A program made the translations under genes and the position numbers. The notes under the pieces were generated by a model that worked only from the letters and a program-made list of their open reading frames with translations, did no database searches and was not told the origin of the DNA. A DNA stretch of 64,000 nt from JBFGFX01 sp965232455 (GTDB taxonomy: Bacteria; Pseudomonadota; Gammaproteobacteria; Steroidobacterales; Woeseiaceae), in contig OZ246981.1 in assembly GCA_965232455.1 (NCBI GenBank), positions 2,604,001 through 2,668,000 on the forward strand. The letters run 5' to 3'. Shown piece by piece: positions 33,736 through 42,156 of this stretch. Position 1 is the first letter of the stretch; each line of letters begins with the position of its first letter.

Positions 33736-34629
33736 TCAGTGACTGCCGACGCGCACCGGCAGTGGGACGTTGCACAACTCGATTCGCCCCGACGGATCGA
33801 AGAACCAGTCTTCGACGCGATTGCGGCGCGCTTCGACCAGTCGCTGGAAGGTCTTCGTATCGGTTCGCAGTCGTTCGAGCGGCAGCCGTTCCGCGGCGGG
33901 CAAATCGCTGCCGAACCGGATGCGATCGATGCGGACGTGTTCACTCTGGTCTTCGTAGAACCCGAGAGGCCCTCCGCCGCGAGGCAACGACGACAAATGC
34001 TCCACACCCTGGACCACGCGCCCGAGCAGGGTCACGTTGCGGTCCAGATGACGCGGCGCATGGCCCGTTACGACGTACAGTTCGGCGCCGCTGCCGCTAT
34101 CGGTCTCGTTCCCCCGGCCCGCGCCCAACATCGCGTAACAGTGGGCGAGCCAAAGCCGCTCGCCATCGCTCGCCGCCGGGAAGCCGTCGACGAAGCCGAC
34201 CTCGTCCGCATACGCGTCGTTACTGTCGATCGGCGTGAAGTTCACGCCGTCGCGATCGCGGAAAAACTCGGCCTCGAGGCTCTCGTCGGCGGTCCCGTGC
34301 GATCTTGCGCCGTCGGCGCCGGCCCGCGGGTCACCCCATTGCACCACGTAGTTGTCCTGGGAGCGCAGGATCGCCAGCCCGTCCCAATACTGACCGTCCG
34401 CCAGCTTGCGCAGGTTGGCCACGTGAAGGGGAGCGAAATCCGGCGCCAGCTCGAAAATGACGACGCCGCGCTCGATAAACAGATAAAGCAGCCGATCCTG
34501 GTCGAGTAGCCGCCAATCCGAGGCTGTCGAGGCGTCCAGGACCGCTGACATCGTCAGCGGTTTCTCATCCGCGACGGACGGCAACGCAATGGTCAGCGAC
34601 AGCAGAACGATCAGCACGGTTTTGATCAT
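33736..34629 (-). CDS. Periplasmic cyclophilin-type peptidyl-prolyl isomerase
   Basis: 297 residues with signal peptide (KTVLIVLLSLTIALPSVADE) and a divergent cyclophilin domain (RGVVIFELAPDFAPLHVANL, ILRSQDNYVVQWGDPRAGAD, LLGRVVQGVEHLSSLPRG). The usual active-site phenylalanine/arginine segment is replaced by RSQDNYVVQWG, so activity may be weak. A helical C-terminal extension of about 70 residues follows. It would assist proline isomerisation during folding in the periplasm. Three bases separate it from the upstream transporter gene. Confidence 0.8.
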   Translation of the reverse strand: MIKTVLIVLLSLTIALPSVADEKPLTMSAVLDASTASDWRLLDQDRLLYLFIERGVVIFELAPDFAPLHVANLRKLADGQYWDGLAILRSQDNYVVQWGDPRAGADGARSHGTADESLEAEFFRDRDGVNFTPIDSNDAYADEVGFVDGFPAASDGERLWLAHCYAMLGAGRGNETDSGSGAELYVVTGHAPRHLDRNVTLLGRVVQGVEHLSSLPRGGGPLGFYEDQSEHVRIDRIRFGSDLPAAERLPLERLRTDTKTFQRLVEARRNRVEDWFFDPSGRIELCNVPLPVRVGSH

Positions 34630-34632
34630 AAC

Positions 34633-36009
34633 CTAGCCCGTAATGCCCTTGAACAGCACGACAAACAACACCGGAGGAATCACAAAACGGATCATGATGC
34701 GCCAGAAACCGAAAAACGGACCGTCCCTAACGCCCATCTCGTCGAGCTTCAGCTGTTTCGGTACGAGCCACCCGAAGAACACCGACAGCAGCATGCCGCC
34801 GACCAACAGCAGATTGTTTGCGGCCAGGTGATCCAGCGCGTCGAATATCGCCATGCCGGCGTATCCCGGAATGAAGTCCAGCGGATAAAACGAAGACCAT
34901 TGCCCCAATGACAGGATCGACAGGATGCCGAGCAACCAGGCCGCCGCCACGGTGATCAAAATGCCTTTTTCGCGCTTGATACCCAAATGCTCGTCAACCC
35001 AATTGACGACACCCTCGGCTAGACCGATGCACGAAGAAAGCGCCGCCGATATCAGCAAGACGAAAAACACCGAGCCGAAGATCTGTCCGCCGGGCATCTG
35101 GCCGAACGCCAGCGGCAGCGTCTCGAAGATCAGGCCGGCGCCGCTGGACGGTTCCAGACCGTACTGGAAAACCAGCGGGAATATGGCGAATCCGGCCACC
35201 AGCGCCACGCCGGTGTCCAGAAAGATGATTGCCGTTGCCGAACGCGGGATCGAGTAGTCTTTGGGCAGATATGACCCGAAGACGATCAGCGAGCCCATGC
35301 CGATGCCGATCGAGAAAAAGGCCTGCCCGATCGCCGCCATGGCCGTGGAAAAGGTCACCTTCGAGAAATCCGGCTCGAGCAGGAATTTCAGCGTGGCGGC
35401 CATGTCACCCGCGACCGCCCCGTACATCACCATGACGATGAGCGTGATGAACAACGCCGGCATCAGAATCTTTACGGCGCGCTCGATGCCCGACTGCACC
35501 CCCTGCCGGATGATGAAGATGATCAGCAGATGGACCACGGTATTCCAGAAAATCAGCAGCCACGGGTTTCCGAGCAGATTGCTGAACATGGCGCTGGACT
35601 GGGTCGCATCGACGTTCTGCAGCGCCCCCCTGACCGAGCGCAGGAAATAGTCCAGCGTCCAGCCGGAGATCACCGTGTAATACGACAGAATGACAAACGC
35701 GCAAAAGATCCCGAGGCTGCCCACGGCGCCCCAGGACTTGCGTTTGCCGACTTCCTCGGCTACCGCAGCCATGCTGCCCGAGGCGCTGCGGCGTCCGCGC
35801 CGCCCGATCGTCAGCTCGGTAATGAGCAGCGGCAGACCGATGCCCAACGCGCAGGCGAGATACAGAAACAGAAACGCGCTGCCGCCGTTTTCCCCGAGAA
35901 CGTTTGGAAAACGCCAGATGTTCCCCATCCCGACGGCAAACCCAACCGAGGCCAGCAAGAAGCCCCACCTTGACGACCATTGCTCCCCCGAGCCCGACCC
36001 TGCTGCCAT
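34633..36009 (-). CDS. Sodium-dependent transporter, NSS/SNF family
   Basis: 458 residues from the ATG at 36009, preceded by AAAGGGG. The N-terminal GFAVGMGNIWRFPNVLGENG is the sodium/substrate-binding signature of LeuT-type transporters, and eleven to twelve hydrophobic helices follow (for example FLFLYLACALGIGLPLLITE and FISIGIGMGSLIVFGSYLPK-like segments). LeuT relatives import amino acids with sodium. The stop is three bases from the cyclophilin start and DadA follows, so the transported substrate may be a D-amino acid or glycine (inference). The frame runs open to 36102 but the added residues look non-coding. Confidence 0.9.
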   Translation of the reverse strand: MAAGSGSGEQWSSRWGFLLASVGFAVGMGNIWRFPNVLGENGGSAFLFLYLACALGIGLPLLITELTIGRRGRRSASGSMAAVAEEVGKRKSWGAVGSLGIFCAFVILSYYTVISGWTLDYFLRSVRGALQNVDATQSSAMFSNLLGNPWLLIFWNTVVHLLIIFIIRQGVQSGIERAVKILMPALFITLIVMVMYGAVAGDMAATLKFLLEPDFSKVTFSTAMAAIGQAFFSIGIGMGSLIVFGSYLPKDYSIPRSATAIIFLDTGVALVAGFAIFPLVFQYGLEPSSGAGLIFETLPLAFGQMPGGQIFGSVFFVLLISAALSSCIGLAEGVVNWVDEHLGIKREKGILITVAAAWLLGILSILSLGQWSSFYPLDFIPGYAGMAIFDALDHLAANNLLLVGGMLLSVFFGWLVPKQLKLDEMGVRDGPFFGFWRIMIRFVIPPVLFVVLFKGITG

Positions 36010-36198
36010 GTTTTCCCCTTTCTTATTTGAGCTGACGGCGCGTATTCTCGCACATTCGTCGCGTCGTCTGCTGGCTGGATTGCAGAGTACAGGGCGTAAC
36101 AACGGCGGTGCGAACCGGCGACGGCGTGTGTTCAGCGCCGCGAGCGAACGCTAGAATGCAACGCACAAAAACCAATAAACCAGGGGTTTGTTGACATT

Positions 36199-37485
36199 AT
36201 GAAAAAACTGACAGCCGTGCTGCTGAGCTTCGTCGTCGCGATCAATCTCGCGAACGCCGACACACTTATTCACGCGGGCCGTCTGATCGACGGCAGCGCC
36301 GACCGCGCGGCCGCCGAGATGACGATTCGTATCGACGGCAACGTCATCACGGCGGTCGAGCGTGGTTATGCCCGACCGGCGGCCGGCGACGAGCTGATCG
36401 ACCTCACTTCGCACACGGTGCTACCCGGTCTGATGGACATGCACGTCCATCTCACCGGTGAATACAGCGCGGACAGCCGCCTGCGGGGATTCACGCTCAA
36501 CGAGGCCGATCTCGCCTACGACGCGGCAAAATACGCCAAACGAACGCTGGAAGCCGGGTTTACCGTCGTCCGGAACTTAGGCGACAGTTTCAACGTCACG
36601 GTAGCGCTCCGGAACGCCATCGCGAGCGGTGACGTTCCTGGTCCAATGATCGTTACCGCGGCAAAGGGCGTGAGTTCGACGGGCGGCCACGGCGATCCGA
36701 CCAACGGCTGGGCGATGCACCTGATCAACGACGACCCTCTTCTGCACAACGCCATCGTCAACAGCGTCGAGGATGCACGCCGCGCCGTGCGCCAGCGTTA
36801 CAAAGACGGCGCGGACTGGATAAAAATCACCGCGACCGGCGGTGTATTGAGCGTCGCCAAAAGCGGCCAGAACCCGCAATTCACCGACGACGAACTGAAA
36901 GCCATCGTCGATATCGCGGCGGATTACGGAATGCGCGTCGCCGCGCATGCGCACGGCACCGAGGGCATGAAACGGGCGGTCGTCGCGGGCGTCGCGTCGA
37001 TCGAACACGGCACCTACATGGACCGCGAAGTCATGCGCCTGATGAAGGACCGCGGCACTTATTACGTGCCGACGATCATCGCGGGCAACTGGGTTGCCGA
37101 AAAATCGAAAATCGATGGTTTCTTCCCGGAACTCGTACGGCCCAAAGCCGCGGCAATCGGGCCGCTGATCATGCAAACCTTTGCCGATGCGTACGAATTC
37201 GGCGTACCGATCGTATTTGGCACCGACACGGGCGTATCACCGCACGGTGAAAACGCCAAGGAGTTCGCGTTGATGGTGGACGCCGGGATGCCGGAAATGG
37301 AGGCGATCCAGTCCGCAACGACGGTCGCCGCCGAGTTTCTGGGTATCGCCGACACGCACGGCAGCCTGGAGACCGGCAAACAGGCGGACGTCATCGCCGT
37401 ACGCGGCAATCCGCTCGACGATATTACCGCCCTCGAGCGCGTCAGCTTTGTCATGAAAGGCGGCACGATTTACAAAAACGAGTGA
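36199..37485 (+). CDS. Exported amidohydrolase, Xaa-Pro dipeptidase-like
   Basis: 428 residues with signal peptide (KLTAVLLSFVVAINLANAD). Amidohydrolase metal ligands: LMDMHVHL near residue 80, the probable carboxylated lysine in WIKITATGGV, histidines in VAAHAHGTEG and IEHGTYMD, and the aspartate in FGTDTGVSPHG. It resembles the imidazolonepropionase-like/prolidase group (Sgx9260-type), whose known members cleave N-terminal residues from proline-containing dipeptides. Exported, so it would act on external dipeptides. Divergent from the NSS transporter gene, 189 bases away. Confidence 0.88.
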   Translation: MKKLTAVLLSFVVAINLANADTLIHAGRLIDGSADRAAAEMTIRIDGNVITAVERGYARPAAGDELIDLTSHTVLPGLMDMHVHLTGEYSADSRLRGFTLNEADLAYDAAKYAKRTLEAGFTVVRNLGDSFNVTVALRNAIASGDVPGPMIVTAAKGVSSTGGHGDPTNGWAMHLINDDPLLHNAIVNSVEDARRAVRQRYKDGADWIKITATGGVLSVAKSGQNPQFTDDELKAIVDIAADYGMRVAAHAHGTEGMKRAVVAGVASIEHGTYMDREVMRLMKDRGTYYVPTIIAGNWVAEKSKIDGFFPELVRPKAAAIGPLIMQTFADAYEFGVPIVFGTDTGVSPHGENAKEFALMVDAGMPEMEAIQSATTVAAEFLGIADTHGSLETGKQADVIAVRGNPLDDITALERVSFVMKGGTIYKNE

Positions 37486-37584
37486 GCAAAACGGTACGTT
37501 CCGTCAAATACGCAACACAAGGGGTAGCGGTGGTACCTATAATGGACCCTGACGGCAATCCCGGACCGTTGAGCGAGTCATTTG

Positions 37585-38091
37585 ATGACCGAGCGTATCG
37601 AATTCATCGAAGTGCATCCGATGTGCGGCCACTCCCGCGGCGAGTGGTATGCAACGGTGGACGATATCGTCGATTCCGAGGACGACGCCGAGTATTGGGC
37701 CCTGTTCGGCGTCACGCATCGGGGAAACAAACACTGCCTCGGTGAGTTTCCGACAAAAAAGGCGGCGCTCTCGGCCGAACGCGGCACGGGTCTGCTCCGC
37801 CGGGACGGCCTTATCGACGCCAGAGGCCTCGCGAAAACGGAACCGAGAAAAATCATTCAGATCGAGGTGGTGTCCGATCCCGAGGAACCCACGATGATCG
37901 ACCTGTTCGCCCTTTGCAGCGACGGCAGCGTGTGGCGCCGCGGAATCGGCCTCCGTCGGGGCGAAGGACTCATGGAAGACCGTTGGGCACCGGTTTCCCT
38001 GGACGGCATCGACGGTGAAGAAGCGTCGTCGGGGCGGGGTAACCAGCCCACGTCGCTCCTTCGCGGCCCGGACAAAAAGCGCCCCGCATAA
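37585..38091 (+). CDS. Hypothetical cytoplasmic protein
   Basis: 168 residues from the ATG at 37585; a TTG directly before it is also in frame. No signal peptide or membrane segment. The sequence is acidic (VDDIVDSEDDAEYWALFGVT) with a C-terminal part resembling WD-like or beta-hairpin stretches (LFALCSDGSVWRRGIGLRRG) and a disordered tail. No family recognised. Located between the amidohydrolase and the M14 peptidase but probably independent. Confidence 0.6.
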   Translation: MTERIEFIEVHPMCGHSRGEWYATVDDIVDSEDDAEYWALFGVTHRGNKHCLGEFPTKKAALSAERGTGLLRRDGLIDARGLAKTEPRKIIQIEVVSDPEEPTMIDLFALCSDGSVWRRGIGLRRGEGLMEDRWAPVSLDGIDGEEASSGRGNQPTSLLRGPDKKRPA

Positions 38092-38151
38092 GCCGGACCC
38101 TGACCGGCGGCACGCCGTGCTTGCCGGGCTGCGGACTTTTGAATATCGACG

Positions 38152-40851
38152 CTAGCGTACCGGTCGCGCGTGCGCGCTGCCTCTGAAAATCGCGTTCATG
38201 AAAATCAGGTTGAGACCGTCCAGATAGGCGCGAACGTTCGGGTCCTGCGTAAATCCGACGACGTAACCGCTCCCCGCGGCCTGTGCAACCGCAAACGGTT
38301 TGTACGCCAGCTGCTTGCGGTTCTCTTCCCAGAGGTAACCGCTTGCGAGCAGTTCGTCCGCGTCCGCAAAGCGCGCCACGTTGACGCCGCTGTCGATCCG
38401 GATCGGCGTATAGATGTCCGTGCCGCGCACCAGTACGTTCAGCGTCGGCGAGACCCCGGCGCCCAACCAGTGCTCATTGTCGACAATCGCGCGCACCAGC
38501 ACGCCGGCAACGGAGTCGGGATCGTCCTTCTCCGCCACGATCGCGGCGGCATAATCTTCCGTCGTCAGATAGCTGCCCTCGACCGTCGCGGGTGGCTCTT
38601 CCTCGTCGTCTTTTTTGCCCGCCGAGTCGTCGTCGGATTCGACGACGGCGTTCTCGCGGCGAATCGACAACAGGTCGACCGCGGGGTCGGCCAGGAAGCG
38701 ATTGGCATTGGCGACGCCAATCAGCACGCCGCCACGGTTGACCCAGGATTTCAGGTTCTCGACGCCGCTTTCGCCGAGCACCGAGGCGTAGTCGCCCCCG
38801 CCGGTGCCCGGCAGTATCAGCACCTGGTAACGCGACAGATCCGACGTCGCGATCTGCGCGGTCCGGATGGCCGTCACCGGATAATCGAACTGCCGTTCGA
38901 CCACAAAGCGGGTATTGCCCGCGATGTAGCTGCTCGTCGGCCGGTCCCAGGCAATCGCCACGCGGGGACGCGTGAATCGCACGACGTTGCCGCTACCGAA
39001 ATTCGGCCCGTCCGTGACCCAGCTGTCGTCGACCGCCACGGCATTGGCGCCGGTGTTCCGCGTAAGATCCGCCATCGCCGACGCCAGGTCGTCCGGGTTG
39101 TCGGCAACGTCGATGATCAGCGTGCCGGCGGGGTAACGCTCACCCTGGTGCGTAAATGGCCTGTCAGAACTCTTTACCTTGAGACCGTCGCGCAGGGCCC
39201 GCGCCAGGAGTCGAACGGCGGGCCGCGTGCCCCAGGGCACGAGGTAGGCAACGTCCGCGCTGCCTCCGCGCACCGTGCCCGGCTGCATAAGCTCCGGTCC
39301 GACCGCGGTAAAATCGCCGCTTACCGTCCGGTTGCAGGCGTCCGCACGGACGTTGAACATCAGCGGCAGCGACCAGCCGGTCACGTCGTAGATTTCGTCC
39401 GGCAGGTTCTTCGCGCGCCGCCGTTCCTGTTCGGCGAGAAAATCTTCTTCCATCGGTACGTTCTGGTCCATCAAGGTGCGGATGAGGCGTTTCGCCGGCT
39501 GATCGAGGTTGATCACGAAACTGCCGGCGGCGTACGAATTCCCGCAGGCGGATACTGGCGCGTTCGCGCGGTTCACGTCGACACCCTGCTGAACGAGTAA
39601 CCCGGCAAGCTTGTTTGCGCCGGGCTGGTCGTCCTGGGTCGGCACGATGTAGGAGCGTACGTCACCGCGTCGCCCCTCCTCGATCGCGGTGACCTGATAG
39701 CGATAAAAATCGTTCAGGAATTTCTCCCGATTGAGCGACACGGTTTCGGCGGTGCCGAGCGAGGTGACGAAGTGGTTGCGGACCGTATGGCGGTACTGGA
39801 GGTCGTTCCCGTCGTATTGTCGGAACACCAGCCCTCGCGCCGAAGCCTGTTCGTAGGTCATTGCGATGCTGCCGAAATACGACGGCCAACTGGCGCCGTA
39901 ACCGGGATAAAACGCGTCGTATACTTCGCGCGTAAAGTAGTCGATACCGAATCGGTCGAACCAGCGGGCGTTAGTCCTGCCGAACAGCGTCAGGTTGTCG
40001 CGCTGATCCTGGGCCAGGTGCGGGTTGTAAGGCACCGCCTCCGGCGCAAAATAGTAGGTGCTGTCGGAACCCATTTCGTGCGCATCGACGAACGCGACCG
40101 GAAACCACTCACGCAAGGCGTCAGCCCGGCCGCGCGTTTCCGGCTGCGTACGGATGAACCAGTCGCGGTTCAGGTCGAACAGGTAGTGATTCGTGCGCCC
40201 GCCCGGCCAGGGCTCGTTGTGCTCTGCCGAAAGGCGGTCCGAATCGGGCTCCAGACCTTCCGCCATTTCAAAGTGATGTATGAAGCGATCGCGGCCGTCG
40301 GGGTTCTGCAGCGGATCGATGATGACAACGGTGTTTCTCAAGATCGGCGCAACCCGGTCGTCTCCCCTGGAAGCCAACAGGTGGTAAGCGGTCAACATCG
40401 CCGCTTCGGGCGATGAGATTTCGTTGCCGTGGACGCCGTAGGACAGCCAGGTGACGGCGGGCTGCGAATCGATGATCGCGTCCGCCTCCGCCGCGCTGGT
40501 GACGCGCGGATCGGCCAGGCGCTGCATGCTGCTTTTGACGGCCGAAAGGCTAGCGATGTTCTCGGCCGACGACACGGCCACGTAGAACAAACCTCGCCCT
40601 TCCCAGCTCTGCGCATAGTCGGTGATCACGACACGGTCCGGATTTGCGGCCTGAAGCGCATCGAAATAGCGCCGCACGTCGTGCACCCAGGTGATTCGCT
40701 CGCCGGGCGCGTAACCCAACACGTCCTCGAACGTCGGCACGCTCGGGTCGTAGTTGGCTCCCGGCCAGAACTCGAAGTCCTGCTGGGCGATCGCGTTTGC
40801 CGAAATCAGCAACGCCAGCGCGGCGACGGTATTCGCGGTAGTGCGCGTCAT
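38152..40851 (-). CDS. Exported M14-family zinc carboxypeptidase
   Basis: 899 residues. A signal peptide (TVAALALLISANAIAQ) is followed by the M14 domain: zinc ligands in YGVHGNEISSPEAAM (HxxE near residues 138-141), NPDGRDRF and the downstream histidine in VDAHEMGSDSTYYF. After about residue 370 comes a long C-terminal region including a class-I glutamine-amidotransferase-like fold (VLILPGTGGGDYASVLGESG, WVNRGGVLIGVANANRFLA). Large exported M14 peptidases of this build are common in gammaproteobacteria; they remove C-terminal residues from peptides in the periplasm or outside. Same strand as the DmpA-type gene upstream, 46 bases apart. Confidence 0.88.
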   Translation of the reverse strand: MTRTTANTVAALALLISANAIAQQDFEFWPGANYDPSVPTFEDVLGYAPGERITWVHDVRRYFDALQAANPDRVVITDYAQSWEGRGLFYVAVSSAENIASLSAVKSSMQRLADPRVTSAAEADAIIDSQPAVTWLSYGVHGNEISSPEAAMLTAYHLLASRGDDRVAPILRNTVVIIDPLQNPDGRDRFIHHFEMAEGLEPDSDRLSAEHNEPWPGGRTNHYLFDLNRDWFIRTQPETRGRADALREWFPVAFVDAHEMGSDSTYYFAPEAVPYNPHLAQDQRDNLTLFGRTNARWFDRFGIDYFTREVYDAFYPGYGASWPSYFGSIAMTYEQASARGLVFRQYDGNDLQYRHTVRNHFVTSLGTAETVSLNREKFLNDFYRYQVTAIEEGRRGDVRSYIVPTQDDQPGANKLAGLLVQQGVDVNRANAPVSACGNSYAAGSFVINLDQPAKRLIRTLMDQNVPMEEDFLAEQERRRAKNLPDEIYDVTGWSLPLMFNVRADACNRTVSGDFTAVGPELMQPGTVRGGSADVAYLVPWGTRPAVRLLARALRDGLKVKSSDRPFTHQGERYPAGTLIIDVADNPDDLASAMADLTRNTGANAVAVDDSWVTDGPNFGSGNVVRFTRPRVAIAWDRPTSSYIAGNTRFVVERQFDYPVTAIRTAQIATSDLSRYQVLILPGTGGGDYASVLGESGVENLKSWVNRGGVLIGVANANRFLADPAVDLLSIRRENAVVESDDDSAGKKDDEEEPPATVEGSYLTTEDYAAAIVAEKDDPDSVAGVLVRAIVDNEHWLGAGVSPTLNVLVRGTDIYTPIRIDSGVNVARFADADELLASGYLWEENRKQLAYKPFAVAQAAGSGYVVGFTQDPNVRAYLDGLNLIFMNAIFRGSAHARPVR

Positions 40852-40897
40852 ATTTTCCCCCGATAGGGTCTTGTTGATTCTTGATTGAGCCGGCAGT

Positions 40898-42076
40898 CTA
40901 TCGCGGGGGTAACGACCGGTCCCAGTTCAGTGCCCGGTGTTTTTTCAGTATCCGTACCAGGTCTTCGACCGGGATCGCCTCGAGCGTGCCGCGCGAGCTC
41001 GTCACCGTGGTTGCTTTGAAGATTGCGTTGTAAATCGCTTCCTCGGTGGCTTCGGCGGTTGCCGCGAACAGCGGCGACATGGACGCGTTGACCAGCGCCT
41101 CTGAGGGCACGGGCGCATCACTCGTTCTCGGCCGTCGCACGGCCGGATGCGTGGAGAACGCAACGACGTAATCGCCCGAACCGTTGCTGGCGTAGGAACC
41201 CGTGCGTGCCAACCCCATCATTGCGCGCAAGCCGATACGATCGAGATTACGCGCCGTCAACGGCGCGTCCGTCGCCACCACCAGCATGATCGAACCGTCG
41301 GCGCTGTCGGTTCTAGCCGCGTCCAAAGCGTCGGCATAGGGGTAGGTGTCGAGCTCGCGGCCCACCGGTGCGCCGTTGATCGTGAGGACCCCGCCATAGT
41401 TGGTCTGCACCAGGACGCCCACCGTGTAGCCGCCCAGCGACTCCGGCAAAACGCGCGAACTCGTGCCGATGCCGCCCTTCCAGCCGAAGGCCTGTGTGCC
41501 GGTACCAGCGCCGACGCTGCCCTCCTCAACCGGACCATCACTCGCATTTGCAAGTGCCGCGAAAACCTCGTCCCGCTGGATGGGATCCGCCCACATATTG
41601 TTTACGCGGCCGTCGTTCGTTTCGCCGACGACCGGATTCACGGTGTGCTCACCCATGCCGGGTTGCTCGTACACCCACTCCTTGAGGGCGTTTGCGGCGC
41701 TCCAAACGCACAGCGTGCAGGTCAGCAGGATCGGGGTTTCGATCTCACCAAATTCCCGCACCTGGGTCTCTCCGATCATCTTGCCGTATCCGTTACCCAC
41801 GTGAATCCAGGCCGCAATCGGGTCCGTGTACAGGTTTCCCGGCGCCGGAATGATGGCGGTCACACCCGTACGGATGTCGTCACCCTCGATTTTCGTCGTG
41901 TGGCCGACGCGCACACCGTTGACGTCTGTGATCGCATTCAATTCTCCGGTTGGGAAAATCCCGACGACGAGGCCGACGTCACGTGCTCGCGGGCGGTCCT
42001 CCGCGGCCACGGGAGCGGAAAGAGGCAAACTGAAAACAACCAGCATCGTGAAAGCGGCGGCGGTGCATCGGCGCAT
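40898..42076 (-). CDS. P1/S58 family peptidase (DmpA-type)
   Basis: 392 residues with signal peptide (AFTMLVVFSLPLSAPVAAED). Signatures of the DmpA family: ITDVNGVRVGHTTKIEGD, RTGVTAIIPAPG, NPVVGETNDG, GSVGAGTGTQAFGWKGGIGT, QTNYGGVLTINGAPVG. These N-terminal-nucleophile hydrolases self-cleave and act as aminopeptidases, some on D-amino-acid or beta-amino-acid peptides. The putative cleavage serine was not assigned with certainty. Export plus nearby M14 and amidohydrolase genes points to extracytoplasmic peptide breakdown. Divergent from the sodium:solute symporter. Confidence 0.88.
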   Translation of the reverse strand: MRRCTAAAFTMLVVFSLPLSAPVAAEDRPRARDVGLVVGIFPTGELNAITDVNGVRVGHTTKIEGDDIRTGVTAIIPAPGNLYTDPIAAWIHVGNGYGKMIGETQVREFGEIETPILLTCTLCVWSAANALKEWVYEQPGMGEHTVNPVVGETNDGRVNNMWADPIQRDEVFAALANASDGPVEEGSVGAGTGTQAFGWKGGIGTSSRVLPESLGGYTVGVLVQTNYGGVLTINGAPVGRELDTYPYADALDAARTDSADGSIMLVVATDAPLTARNLDRIGLRAMMGLARTGSYASNGSGDYVVAFSTHPAVRRPRTSDAPVPSEALVNASMSPLFAATAEATEEAIYNAIFKATTVTSSRGTLEAIPVEDLVRILKKHRALNWDRSLPPR

Positions 42077-42156
42077 GGGTATTCTCGCTCTTGTCTACAA
42101 GGGCTCTTATACTGCCACACTCCGGACCGAGCTGGTTCGGAGCGGGGGAGTAATCG

